Positions 8,174 through 16,417 are shown, numbered from the stretch's first letter. The stretch: 18,283 bases of DNA from Bacteroidetes bacterium CG2_30_32_10 (GCA_001872995.1 MNXO01000182.1:1-18283), one strand, 5' to 3'. The notes: generated from the sequence alone by a model not told the origin. Numbers and translations: made by a program.

Positions 8174-8930
8174 TTGAATTTTGTTTAATTTGTTCACTTG
8201 TTTTTCCAAAACGTCGTTCTCTTGTTTGATAATTAAATATGGCTTCATACAAGTTTTCTTTTCTAAAATCAGGCCATAATGTGGGTGTAAAATAAAGTTC
8301 GGCATAAGCTATTTGCCATAACAGAAAATTGCTAATACGATATTCGCCACTTGTGCGTATAAGTAGTTCGGGATCAGGTATGCCTAATATGGAAGTTGGT
8401 AAATAATCCGAAAAATCTTTTTGGGTAATGTTTTCAGGTAATATTTGTTCCTCTTTTACTTTTTTTGCAATACGTTTTACAGCTTCCATGATTTCCCACT
8501 TTGAGCTATAGCTTAATGCTAAAACCAAAGTCATTCGGGTGTTTTTTGCTGTATTTTCTATAGATTTATTTAAATTTTGATAACAATCTTTTGGTAAACT
8601 TTTTAAATCGCCAATAGCAACTAGTTTAATGTTGTTATCGTTTAAGGTTTTAGTTTCTTTGCTTATGGTGTTTACAAGCAATTGCATCAAGGCGTCAATT
8701 TCAAATTTGGGTCTATCCCAGTTTTCTGTAGAAAAAGCAAAAAGAGTAATAAACTTAACACCAAGTTCTGCAGCGGCTTCTGTGGTTTCTCTTACAGCTT
8801 TTACGCCACTTTCGTGCCCAAAAATTCTAAGTTTTCCTCTTTTTTTTGCCCATCTGCCATTGCCATCCATAATTATTGCAATATGCTGGGGCAATTTGTT
8901 GAGGTCAATCTTATCTTTAAAATCCGTCAT
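8160..8930 (-). CDS. uppS: Isoprenyl transferase (undecaprenyl diphosphate synthase type)
   Basis: This cis-prenyltransferase elongates farnesyl diphosphate with isopentenyl diphosphate to the long polyprenyl diphosphate that carries peptidoglycan and surface-glycan precursors. The 256-residue protein shows the family motifs in order: IAIIMDGNGRWA with the Mg-binding catalytic Asp22, GHESGVKAV, LFAFSTENWDRP, and near the C-terminus LLIRTSGEYRISNFLLWQ followed by YAELYFTP. Length is normal. It starts 33 bp after the second DUF6089 gene and its end overlaps the bamA start by 14 bp. The order DUF6089, uppS, bamA, skp, skp recurs across Bacteroidota and links carrier-lipid synthesis to outer-membrane assembly. 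Confidence 0.96.
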   Translation of the reverse strand: MTDFKDKIDLNKLPQHIAIIMDGNGRWAKKRGKLRIFGHESGVKAVRETTEAAAELGVKFITLFAFSTENWDRPKFEIDALMQLLVNTISKETKTLNDNNIKLVAIGDLKSLPKDCYQNLNKSIENTAKNTRMTLVLALSYSSKWEIMEAVKRIAKKVKEEQILPENITQKDFSDYLPTSILGIPDPELLIRTSGEYRISNFLLWQIAYAELYFTPTLWPDFRKENLYEAIFNYQTRERRFGKTSEQIKQNSNEQI

Positions 8931-8963
8931 ACCTATTAAACCTGTTTTTTTGAGGAGATTATT

Positions 8964-9797
8964 CTATTTTTTTCTTTTTTGATATTCTTTTTCTCTATAT
9001 GATGGGCATTTGCATTTCTTTTTATCATTTATTTTAAAAGTAACAATCATTCCAGCATACGAGTACCAATCTTTTGTATAAGAATTGCCTCTTTGCATTC
9101 CAATATTATTAGTAGTGCCAGACCTGTCGGCTAAAGTAGCTGAAATAGGTCTGTTTTCTGAACTTAATACTGAAGGATCTACATACTGGGAGCTCACATC
9201 ATCTATATAATCAGTAAATGTTTTTCTTAAGCCCCATTCTAGACCGAAGCTGACATATTTTCCTATATTCTTTTTAAACCCTAAACCGAAAGGAATTGAA
9301 AAATTAATTAAAGAATAGGGTTTTTTATTATAAACAGAGGTGCGTTGTCCTTCGGTGCCTAATGGCTGTAAATGGTAATAATTGCCTTCAAAACTTGCTT
9401 GTGGGTCGAATTTAAAAATAGCAATACCCCCAAAAATATAGGTAGTAAAAGGAAGTTTATAGTTTCCTATTTGATAAGGCAGAAAATTAATCTCTACATT
9501 AGGCGATATTTCGATAATTGGTGATTTAAAACTTAAATTTCTTAACGTGTTGGTTTTACTTATTGCATCATTCCCTGCCACAGTACCATATAATGCGTCC
9601 ATTTTCAAGGTTACTCTCTGATTGAAATTGTAACGATAGATAATTCCAAAAGCAGGTTTTGTTAAAACAAAATGCCATTTCGGATTTAAATCGCCTAAGT
9701 AATAAGAACCACCCAAAAATAAACCAATCTCAGATTTCTGAGAAAAGGTTTGGCTCGTAAACAGAGTAAATAAAACGATAATGAAACATTTCCTCAT
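8964..9797 (-). CDS. DUF6089 (PorG-like) outer-membrane protein, second copy
   Basis: The 277-residue protein has a signal peptide ending in QTFSQ (about 1-20) followed by barrel strands. The family hallmark FGLEWGLRKTFTDYIDD sits at about 184-200, followed by YVDP; RNLSF (86-90) and GMQRG before the end are also shared with its neighbour. The C-terminus KKCKCPSYREKEYQKRKK is short and basic. DUF6089 includes PorG, and from memory a P. gingivalis member of the family next to uppS/bamA has been reported with the PorK/PorN rings of the T9SS; I could not verify that here. Start and upstream stop share one base (TAATG), so translation is probably coupled. A structural role at the outer membrane is likely; the exact task is unknown. 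Confidence 0.85.
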   Translation of the reverse strand: MRKCFIIVLFTLFTSQTFSQKSEIGLFLGGSYYLGDLNPKWHFVLTKPAFGIIYRYNFNQRVTLKMDALYGTVAGNDAISKTNTLRNLSFKSPIIEISPNVEINFLPYQIGNYKLPFTTYIFGGIAIFKFDPQASFEGNYYHLQPLGTEGQRTSVYNKKPYSLINFSIPFGLGFKKNIGKYVSFGLEWGLRKTFTDYIDDVSSQYVDPSVLSSENRPISATLADRSGTTNNIGMQRGNSYTKDWYSYAGMIVTFKINDKKKCKCPSYREKEYQKRKK

Positions 9798-10759
9798 TAG
9801 TATTTACGCTTTTTTTGGAAAAGTGGAAAGAAATTCTTATTGTTATGTATCTTATAAAAAATATTAATCATTGCAAACATATAGGCATCTTTCTTTTTAG
9901 GGTCTCCACGCTGCATTCCTGGTTGTGTTGATATATAGAATGGACTATCTATATCTCCTTTAGTGGGGCTTGGATTAGCCAATTTCGTAGACATAAAAGT
10001 ATGAATATCACTATTATCTACATTACCGTATATTTTGGGGTCAACATAAGTGGTGCTACAATCGTCTATATAATCGGTGAATGTTTTTCTGAAACCGTAT
10101 TCGAGACCAATAGACCAATATTTTGTCCAGCCATAAGTAACACCAACACCAAAGGGAATGCAAAATGCAAAGTTTGAATATTTTTTTCTTGTAGGAAGAA
10201 TGCCTTGCCCCTCTGTATGATAATCTTTCAAATTTACCCAAGAGCTTGTTCCGTTTGCATTTTCAAAATATTTAGCCTGTGGATTATAGTAAAAACCGCC
10301 AATTCCAGCAAACATATAGGGACTAATTCTTATATTTCTGTAGCCATGTGTTTTCAATTTATATCTGTGTCCCTCTTGGTTGCTCATAAAGAAAAATTCT
10401 AATTGAGACGATAACTCTCCCAAATGTGATCTGAAGCTTAAATTTCTATTATTTCTAAATTTCTCTTTGGTAAGCTGGTCGCTGCCATATACCATACCAT
10501 AAAAAATGCTTGTTTTAATTGCCCAGCAATCGCTTATTCGCAAGCGATAACCAAAATCGAAGGAAGGTCGCACGGCTTTAAAATCAAAATCTTTGGGTTC
10601 GTTAGAACCTATGGTATTTGCACCTCCCAACTCACCCATAAAGCCTGTTCCTCCCATACCAAAAACAAATTCATCTTTTCTTAACTTACGTGTTTGCGCT
10701 TCTGCAAACATAGATAAAACTATTAAGAAAATTGATAATAAGAATAAACTTTTTTTCAT
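9797..10759 (-). CDS. DUF6089 (PorG-like) outer-membrane protein, first copy
   Basis: The first gene of the envelope operon encodes 320 residues: a signal peptide (MKKSLFLLSIFLIVLSMFAEAQ), then strands beginning FVFGMGGTGFMGELGGAN. RNLSF is at 105-109, and the signature IGLEYGFRKTFTDYIDD is at about 217-233, followed by STTYVDP. GMQRGDPKKKDAYMFAMINIFYKI lies near the end, given here as GMQRGDPKKKDAY then MFAMINIFYKI. It is paralogous to the following gene, sharing the same landmarks at the same relative places, but is longer mainly in loops. The DUF6089 family contains the T9SS-associated PorG, so a role around T9SS or outer-membrane assembly is reasonable inference. A good promoter lies 85 bp upstream. 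It overlaps the second copy by one base. Confidence 0.86.
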   Translation of the reverse strand: MKKSLFLLSIFLIVLSMFAEAQTRKLRKDEFVFGMGGTGFMGELGGANTIGSNEPKDFDFKAVRPSFDFGYRLRISDCWAIKTSIFYGMVYGSDQLTKEKFRNNRNLSFRSHLGELSSQLEFFFMSNQEGHRYKLKTHGYRNIRISPYMFAGIGGFYYNPQAKYFENANGTSSWVNLKDYHTEGQGILPTRKKYSNFAFCIPFGVGVTYGWTKYWSIGLEYGFRKTFTDYIDDCSTTYVDPKIYGNVDNSDIHTFMSTKLANPSPTKGDIDSPFYISTQPGMQRGDPKKKDAYMFAMINIFYKIHNNKNFFPLFQKKRKY

Positions 10760-10783
10760 AACTTATGATTTACATAACAAAGC

Positions 10784-10821
10784 CATTGATTTTTAAATCA
10801 ATTGAATCATTGATTTTTAAA
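10784..10821. repeat. Two 14-bp direct repeats in the leader of the DUF6089 operon
   Basis: CATTGATTTTTAAA occurs at 10784-10797 and again at 10808-10821, 24 bp apart start to start. The first copy overlaps a perfect inverted repeat (ATTGATT, TTTA, AATCAAT; 10785-10802). Both copies lie between the promoter (10844-10874) and the start codon at 10759, so they are in the transcribed 5' leader. They could be a protein-binding site or a weak RNA hairpin, or a simple tandem-slippage product. Confidence 0.5.
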
Positions 10822-10843
10822 AAAACTAATCAACTGCAACACG

Positions 10844-10874
10844 CAAAATTACGTTTTTTTTTTAATTATACCAA
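10844..10874 (-). promoter_or_regulatory. Promoter of the DUF6089-uppS-bamA-skp operon
   Basis: On the minus strand TTG (10874-10872) and TAATTTTG (10851-10844) are separated by 20 bp. This agrees with the Bacteroidota -33/-7 promoter form TTG-N17-23-TAnnTTTG. Transcription would start near 10837, giving a leader of about 78 nt before the first DUF6089 gene. Confidence 0.62.
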
Positions 10875-11047
10875 TTTAAGTTTTATGTTTATGAATTTTT
10901 AACATTTTTTGAGCTTTCTATTTGATTTCATTTATTGAATTTATTATTCTTTCGCATTAAAGCCAAGCCTTTGAAATTAAACGAAATGAATAGGTAAAAA
11001 TATTTCTCTAGAGAAAAAACAAAATTAAGGCAATGAGATAAAATAAA
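10875..11047. other. Divergent intergenic stretch with a 14-bp palindrome
   Basis: Between the minus-strand operon promoter and the plus-strand promoter there is no plausible coding frame. The only structure I see is the perfect palindrome TTTCTCTAGAGAAA at 11003-11016, about 32 bp upstream of the -33 element of the surface-protein gene, a fitting place for an activator or repressor site. The rest is AT-rich sequence without tRNA or hairpin features. Confidence 0.4.
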
Positions 11048-11079
11048 TTTGGTAAATACCCATGTTTTTTGTACTTTTA
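11048..11079 (+). promoter_or_regulatory. Candidate promoter of the T9SS surface-protein gene
   Basis: TTTG (11048-11051) and TACTTTTA (11072-11079) are separated by 20 bp. The -33 element is perfect, and the -7 element differs from TAnnTTTG only in its last base. Transcription from here would give a leader of roughly 230 nt before the ATG at 11316. A second partial -7 match (TATCTTTA) lies closer to the gene but lacks a -33 partner. Confidence 0.5.
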
Positions 11080-11092
11080 CAGGTTAAGTACC

Positions 11093-11108
11093 CCTAAACC
11101 GATTTAGG
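11093..11108 (+). promoter_or_regulatory. Inverted repeat at the start of the surface-protein leader
   Basis: CCTAAACCGATTTAGG is a perfect 6-bp inverted repeat with a 4-nt CCGA loop, 14 bp after the -7 element. It would sit at the very 5' end of the mRNA or just downstream of the transcription start, where it could act as an operator or as a stabilising 5' hairpin. From about 11109 to 11315 I see only AT-rich sequence. Confidence 0.45.
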
Positions 11109-11315
11109 AAAAGCAATTTAAAAAAGGGAAAAGTAAAAAGATAATAGCAATCAATGGTAAAGAATAATTAAATACATAACCTTATTGATAGATGTTATTT
11201 TTTATGCAAATTAACTTAACATATACTTAATATTAAAGCAGTAATTAGACACTTATCTTTACAACATATTTATAAAGACATTAAAGATTTTATAAACGCA
11301 TTAAACTTATTTTCT

Positions 11316-14300
11316 ATGGAAATTAACATTTACAAACCTAAGAAACCTTCCAAAACACAAACCTTTGCCCGATACTTAATGCTTGTTATTGCTTTTTTGC
11401 TTGTGATGGGGATTAGTAACATTATAGTTGGACAAACCTTACTTGACAATTACGACGGAGTTGGTGATTTAACATATACAACAGAAGGAAGCTGGTCGAT
11501 TACAGGTGGACAATATGTTGTTTCAACTGCTGGTATTACTACGCCTGAACATTCTTATGCTTCTTATGATATAAGTAATTCAATTGCCGGATGGAGTTTG
11601 CTTAGTGCAAATCAGAATAGCTGGTTTGGCTGGATGGATTTAAATCGGGCTTCTGTTGGTGGCTGGGATGCTTCATCATATTCTTGTGCTATGGTTTTAG
11701 CTTCAAATAATGCAGACTTTAATGCAGGGACGACTTCTGGTTATGCTATCGGATTCAGAAATTCTGACGATGCTTTAGTCCTTTTTAGGTTCATCGCAGG
11801 AATTGTTTCCGGAACTGTCGAATTACCTGGAACTTCTACTCAAGTGATTGCAACAGACTATATATACGCTAATGATGATAATGGCGTAAATTTCTATGTT
11901 GAAAAATTACCAACAGGTGAATTTAAAGTATATTATTTGGCTGGTACAAAACTATCTGATGCCGATGCTCCTAACAAAAGCAATTATACTGATGGAAATT
12001 TTACATCTGCGGTAGAAAATACCTATACAGGGGCAGCATACAAATATGCAGGTTGGGCTTATTCACACAGTAACGGAGCTGACGATAAAGCCTATTTTGA
12101 TAATTTTGGTGCAGGGCAGTCTTCTGTTTCAAATGTAACTGCACCAGTATTTGCTAATGTTTGTATTAATTCTCTGGATTTGTCTTGGACTTTACCTAGT
12201 GGGTATAATGCTGGAACAAATACCATTTTGGTATTTGCAAAAGCAAGTTCAAATATTACACTTGGTACTCCAACTAATAATGTATCCACTTATACGGCTA
12301 ACTCAAATTTTTCTGGTGCCGGAACTCCATATCAAAACGATGCACTCGCAAAATGTGTTTACAAAGGAGATGGGACAACAGTTTCAATTACTGGATTAAA
12401 TGCAAAAACTAATTATTATTTTTTGATTTACAATGTTCTTGACCCCAATACCTATTCTACAGGTACTTTGACAAATATTGCAACTGCTCCTACAAATATT
12501 TCACCATTTACAGCAGCCTCAGCCAATGGACAGATTACATTAACCTGGACAAATCCAACAACATGCTATGATGAAATAATGATAGTTGCAAAACCCTCTG
12601 CTCCAATAACAGCTAATCCGAGTGGAGATGGAACGGCATATACAGCAAACCTGGCTTTTGGCAGCGGCACTTTGTTTGATGGAACGGGATATGTTGTTTA
12701 CAAAGGCTCAGCTTCTCCACAAACTGTTACAGCACTTACAAACGGAACCGTTTACTATTTTAAAGCATTTACCAGAAGAGGTACCAATTGGTCTAATGGC
12801 GTTGAAATTAATGCCACACCATCAACAGCAGTAATTAATGATTATAGGTCAAATGGTTCAGGAGCTTGGTATTTAGTTGGTAATTGGCAACAATGGAATG
12901 GCTCTTCATGGGTTGCTGCAGGAGCTTTTCCAAATGCTACAACTGTAAACGTAACAATTAGAAATGGGCATACAATAACATTAAATGCCTCTGGATATGA
13001 TGTAAATAATTTCATTATAGAAAATGGTGGTAAAATATATACAAATACTACTTTGAGTGGAAATAGATATATTAATATCTGGGGTTCCTCACTAGTTTGT
13101 GATGGTACAATTGGTAATGGTTCAACATATGACGAGATATGTTTTAATATTGAAGGAACAGATGTTACAATTAGCGGAACAGGTACTTTTGACTGCTCAA
13201 GAATAAGAAAAAATGCAAACACAAACCCTACTTCGAATTTAACAATATCCAGAAATATAAATTTAAGATGGGGTACTTCAAGTGGAACAAGTTTGTATAA
13301 TAATGCAGCAGGAGTTTTTAATGTTTTAATAAATGCTGGAGCAATTGTAAGTTTAATTGGTGGAGATGACGGATTTGGTAATCCTGTTACCGGAAATTGT
13401 TCAATAGATGGATTAGCTGGTACTGATGGTGGTTTAAATAGTGGGTCAATTACAGTAAATGGAACCCTAAAGATAACTGGAACATTGTATTTAAAAACTA
13501 ACAATGCTACTGCTGGCAGAGGTTGTAGTTTTATTATTGGCTCAACAGGAGTTGTATATATTGGCACTATTGATGCTGCGGCTAGCGGAGCGGCAGGTAA
13601 TACCCTGACAATAAATAATGGTGGAAAACTTGTAATAACTGGTCTTACTCCTTTTACTGCTTTTAGCACCACAAATAATACTTATAATTTAAATGCTGGT
13701 TCTATTGTGGAATATGCAGCAAATGGCGATCAGGCAATCCAGACAGGCTGGGGGGCATATTCAAATTTGATTTTATCTAATTCTGGTAATAAATCTTTAT
13801 CATCTGCTTTAGATGTTAATATTGATATGTTGATTTCTGGAAGTTCGGTTTTAGTTTCAAACAATAACAATGTTAATGTAGGTGGAAACTGGACCAATTA
13901 CGGAACGGCTGGGTTTACTGAAGGAACTTCAACCGTAATTTTTGATGGTACAACAAACCAAACAATTAATTGCGGAGGAAGCAAAGAAGAGTTTTATAAT
14001 TTTACGGTAAATAAAAATAGTGAAAACCTCTCATTAAACAACAATATAGGTATAAACAATATTTTAATGCTAACCAAAGGGAATATTAATACAGGAACCT
14101 TTATGCTTGAGTTAGGTTATGATATTTCTAATACAGGCACTTTAGATCCAACTATTGGTGGTTACATCAACGGCAATATGAAGCGTTGGTTTGATGCTGC
14201 TATCAATACTGGCACCACAGGTTTGTTTCCTATTGGTGCTACATTGTTGGTTAATGGAAACATAAATTCTTATTGTCCTATACAAATAAATTTCACTACT

Positions 14301-15209
14301 GCACCAACCACTGGGGGCTCATTAACTGCTCAATTTATTACTTCAATTCCTGCTAATTATTATGACGGCTTACCATTATTTGATGGTCCTCAGGAAATTG
14401 ATAATCTCGCAGATGAAGGATTATGGCAAATTGATGCTAATACCATAACTGGTGGTTATTATACCTGTGCCCTTTCTATTGAAGGACTCGAAACCGTTGG
14501 AAATCCTGATAATATTCGTATATTAAAACGACCTGTTGGTGGTTTATGGATAGCTGATGGAACACAGAGTGGAAATATAGGCATTCCAATAAAATCAACT
14601 CGAACCGGTATGAGTGGATTTTCTCAATTTGCATTGGGAGGTTTATATGGGGATGGGAATCCTTTACCAATCAATCTTTTAAATTTTTCTGCTAAATATA
14701 CTGGAAGTATTGTAGATTTAAATTGGAGCACTGCCAGCGAATCAAACAACGATTTTTTTACCATTGAGCGTTCTGCTGATGCATCCTCGTTTAATGCAAT
14801 TACTTCAATTAAAGGAGCTGGTAATAGCAATAGCATCCTTCATTATACTGCTTTAGATGCTTTTCCACTCAAAGGAATCAACTATTATCGTTTAAAACAA
14901 ACAGATTACAATAGCAAATATGCTTTTAGCAAAATAATTTCGGTTAATACCATAGATAATAACTGTGAATTGGAAATCAGCCAGCTTTATATGCAAAGCA
15001 ATACCCTAAACCTCACTTTAAATTGTATTGACTCCAAAATTTGTATTGATATTATTGATATAACAGGCAGGGTTGTTTTTTCACAAAACTTTAACTCCTT
15101 AGAGAAATCGCAGAATATTTTGCTTACATTACCTGCATTAATAAAGGGTGTTTATTTTGCGAAAGTAACAAGCGATAAAACGGTGGTAGTAAAGAAGTTT
15201 AGTTTGTAA
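11316..15209 (+). CDS. Large secreted surface protein with FN3-like domains and T9SS sorting domain
   Basis: The 1297-residue product has a long N-region and a hydrophobic signal segment (about 18-40, ending IIVGQ). In order I read an N-terminal beta-sandwich-like region (about 42-268), two fibronectin-III-like modules (about 272-390 and 391-505), and a repetitive G/N/T-rich region likely to form a parallel beta-helix (about 510-970, beginning with AWYLVGNWQQWNGSSW and IRNGHTITL). A sandwich module follows at about 1115-1210 (LPINLLNFSA, WSTASESNNDFFTIERS, YYRLKQTDYNSKYAFSKI). The last 80 or so residues form a type-A T9SS C-terminal sorting domain with ITGRVVF, GVYFAKV and KKFSL. Such domains direct export across the outer membrane and surface attachment. 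No catalytic motif was recognised, so an adhesin or structural role is the likelier guess. It has its own promoter and appears monocistronic. Confidence 0.88.
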   Translation: MEINIYKPKKPSKTQTFARYLMLVIAFLLVMGISNIIVGQTLLDNYDGVGDLTYTTEGSWSITGGQYVVSTAGITTPEHSYASYDISNSIAGWSLLSANQNSWFGWMDLNRASVGGWDASSYSCAMVLASNNADFNAGTTSGYAIGFRNSDDALVLFRFIAGIVSGTVELPGTSTQVIATDYIYANDDNGVNFYVEKLPTGEFKVYYLAGTKLSDADAPNKSNYTDGNFTSAVENTYTGAAYKYAGWAYSHSNGADDKAYFDNFGAGQSSVSNVTAPVFANVCINSLDLSWTLPSGYNAGTNTILVFAKASSNITLGTPTNNVSTYTANSNFSGAGTPYQNDALAKCVYKGDGTTVSITGLNAKTNYYFLIYNVLDPNTYSTGTLTNIATAPTNISPFTAASANGQITLTWTNPTTCYDEIMIVAKPSAPITANPSGDGTAYTANLAFGSGTLFDGTGYVVYKGSASPQTVTALTNGTVYYFKAFTRRGTNWSNGVEINATPSTAVINDYRSNGSGAWYLVGNWQQWNGSSWVAAGAFPNATTVNVTIRNGHTITLNASGYDVNNFIIENGGKIYTNTTLSGNRYINIWGSSLVCDGTIGNGSTYDEICFNIEGTDVTISGTGTFDCSRIRKNANTNPTSNLTISRNINLRWGTSSGTSLYNNAAGVFNVLINAGAIVSLIGGDDGFGNPVTGNCSIDGLAGTDGGLNSGSITVNGTLKITGTLYLKTNNATAGRGCSFIIGSTGVVYIGTIDAAASGAAGNTLTINNGGKLVITGLTPFTAFSTTNNTYNLNAGSIVEYAANGDQAIQTGWGAYSNLILSNSGNKSLSSALDVNIDMLISGSSVLVSNNNNVNVGGNWTNYGTAGFTEGTSTVIFDGTTNQTINCGGSKEEFYNFTVNKNSENLSLNNNIGINNILMLTKGNINTGTFMLELGYDISNTGTLDPTIGGYINGNMKRWFDAAINTGTTGLFPIGATLLVNGNINSYCPIQINFTTAPTTGGSLTAQFITSIPANYYDGLPLFDGPQEIDNLADEGLWQIDANTITGGYYTCALSIEGLETVGNPDNIRILKRPVGGLWIADGTQSGNIGIPIKSTRTGMSGFSQFALGGLYGDGNPLPINLLNFSAKYTGSIVDLNWSTASESNNDFFTIERSADASSFNAITSIKGAGNSNSILHYTALDAFPLKGINYYRLKQTDYNSKYAFSKIISVNTIDNNCELEISQLYMQSNTLNLTLNCIDSKICIDIIDITGRVVFSQNFNSLEKSQNILLTLPALIKGVYFAKVTSDKTVVVKKFSL

Positions 15210-15237
15210 TAAATAATTTTATTGGGATAAGCATAAA

Positions 15238-15246
15238 GTTGGCATT
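15238..15246 (+). repeat. Left copy of a 9-bp inverted repeat flanking the RM module
   Basis: GTTGGCATT here is the exact reverse complement of AATGCCAAC at 17296-17304. The two copies bracket the restriction-modification operon and nothing else. The right copy leads into an imperfect hairpin. The form recalls the complementary core sites of integron attC elements. A chance 9-bp match between two intergenic regions of this size is possible. Confidence 0.35.
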
Positions 15247-15293
15247 CATTTAAAAAAAAACAACGTTACGACAAATATACAGGGAATAAATAT

Positions 15294-15301
15294 TAACTTT
15301 G
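15294..15301 (+). promoter_or_regulatory. -7 element of a probable RM operon promoter
   Basis: TAACTTTG matches TAnnTTTG exactly, 25 bp before the endonuclease start. A second overlapping match, TAAATTTG, is at 15307-15314. No TTG at the right distance was found, so the -33 element is weak or absent. The short leader suggests the RM pair carries its own promoter. Confidence 0.4.
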
Positions 15302-15325
15302 TATAATAAATTTGAAAAAAAATGA

Positions 15326-16417
15326 ATGAACATAAAAGGCAAAATAAAAGGCATTAATTACAAAGTCGTTTTATCGGACGACTTGAAAGAAGTTGATATT
15401 AAAAAAATCAATATAAATTTTACTCCTTCAGCTTGTTTACTTAAAGATAACAAACATACATTAGCAATTTCAAAATGGGTTTCACCAAAACGGACACGCT
15501 CATACCCTTTTGAACGTGTTTATAACACATTACATTTTTCAAAGAAAATAACGATAATACCTATTGTAAAAGACGAAGGCGAAAAAGGCGATAGGGATTT
15601 TATTCAATGGGATACAGTTTCATTAATGTCTTTATTAGATGTATTTGTAATTTTCGCATATTACGAAAAAGCGGATAAGGCAGACCAAAAAATCACTAAT
15701 CAGCAATTTGATAATAAGTATATACTTTCTAAAATTAAGGAAATAGAACAGTATCATAGTTCTGCATTACATTGGAATTTAAATGAACTTAATACAAATT
15801 TACATAGCATTATTGACAAGGTAAAAACAGCGTATTCAAAAATTGAAAAATTAACAGGAGTAAAACTTCACAACTCAAATGGTTTAGATAACTTTAAAGA
15901 AAAAATCGGCAAGGATGTTTCATTATTTATGGCATTTTCAAGGGGTAAAGCTGAAAAGGCACAGTCAAGAGAATTTGTTACTCAGCAACCAAAAGAAAGC
16001 TTATCCACGCTTACTAAGGCTAAAATTACTATAACAAATTATTTGGGTGGTCAATATTTTTTAACTGTTGACGAAGTATTAATTACCAAAGATAAAGTAA
16101 GATTAATTGAAGGAAAGCATAGTAAAAATGCGATACTTCCAAGTAAAGGAGATATTAAAGACGGTTTGTTAAAAATGATTTTGTATTGTAATCTAATAGA
16201 TGTTACTGCAAATGGAAAGAACTTAAAAAGTGAAGCTGTTTTATGTTTGACTTCAACAAAACTTAAAGGTGGAATAACATCATCAAGCACAAAGAAAGAA
16301 ATTCTAACTTTTTTTGAAGTAAATAAATTTACAACAACGCTGATAACATTAGTTGAAACTATTATTGTGGAAGCAAAGCAGAATAAGTTTGTCATTAAAA
16401 TTCAGTTTTCAAAATGA
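15326..16417 (+). CDS. Putative type II restriction endonuclease (PD-(D/E)XK-like)
   Basis: I do not recognise the named family, but a restriction role fits context and motifs. The 363-residue protein has no signal peptide or membrane segment. Around residues 78-113 there is a dense segment with PIVKDEGEKGDRDFIQWD and SLMSLLDVFVIFAYYEKA that looks conserved. Near 243-266 the string FLTVDEVLI, then VRLIEGKHSK, gives D249-X12-E262-X-K264, the acidic-acidic-lysine pattern of PD-(D/E)XK nucleases, with a hydrophobic strand before the E-X-K. KGDIKDGLLKMILYCNL follows as an amphipathic helix. The stop codon overlaps the methyltransferase start (ATGA at 16414-16417), so the two are translationally coupled, as in many RM pairs. 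The recognition site cannot be read from sequence. An alternative is a methylase accessory protein. Confidence 0.68.
   Translation: MNIKGKIKGINYKVVLSDDLKEVDIKKININFTPSACLLKDNKHTLAISKWVSPKRTRSYPFERVYNTLHFSKKITIIPIVKDEGEKGDRDFIQWDTVSLMSLLDVFVIFAYYEKADKADQKITNQQFDNKYILSKIKEIEQYHSSALHWNLNELNTNLHSIIDKVKTAYSKIEKLTGVKLHNSNGLDNFKEKIGKDVSLFMAFSRGKAEKAQSREFVTQQPKESLSTLTKAKITITNYLGGQYFLTVDEVLITKDKVRLIEGKHSKNAILPSKGDIKDGLLKMILYCNLIDVTANGKNLKSEAVLCLTSTKLKGGITSSSTKKEILTFFEVNKFTTTLITLVETIIVEAKQNKFVIKIQFSK

Noticed and set aside
8174..8305. Upstream 44-residue extension of BamA
   Set aside because: It lies within uppS, has no signal-peptide features, and precedes a proper signal peptide that begins at the ATG at 8173.
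8629..8982. 117-residue plus-strand frame opposite uppS
   Set aside because: Antisense shadow of a well-conserved gene, with no recognisable protein features.
10853..10863. Run of eleven T next to the operon promoter as a phase-variable tract
   Set aside because: It forms part of the spacer between -33 and -7 elements, so length change could alter expression, but poly-A/T runs are common in this AT-rich DNA and nothing else supports phase variation.
12842..13672. 276-residue frame on the minus strand inside the surface-protein gene
   Set aside because: It is antisense to a clearly coding T9SS protein. The product is proline- and valine-rich in the way expected from the complement of G/N/T-rich codons, and there is no signal, domain or leader for it.
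15210..15237. Possible terminator after the surface-protein gene (AATAAA/TTTATT)
   Set aside because: Only A-T pairs in a six-base stem without a T tract; too weak to call.
16051..16395. 114-residue minus-strand frame opposite the putative endonuclease
   Set aside because: Hydrophobic antisense shadow. The plus-strand gene has RM context and ATGA coupling.
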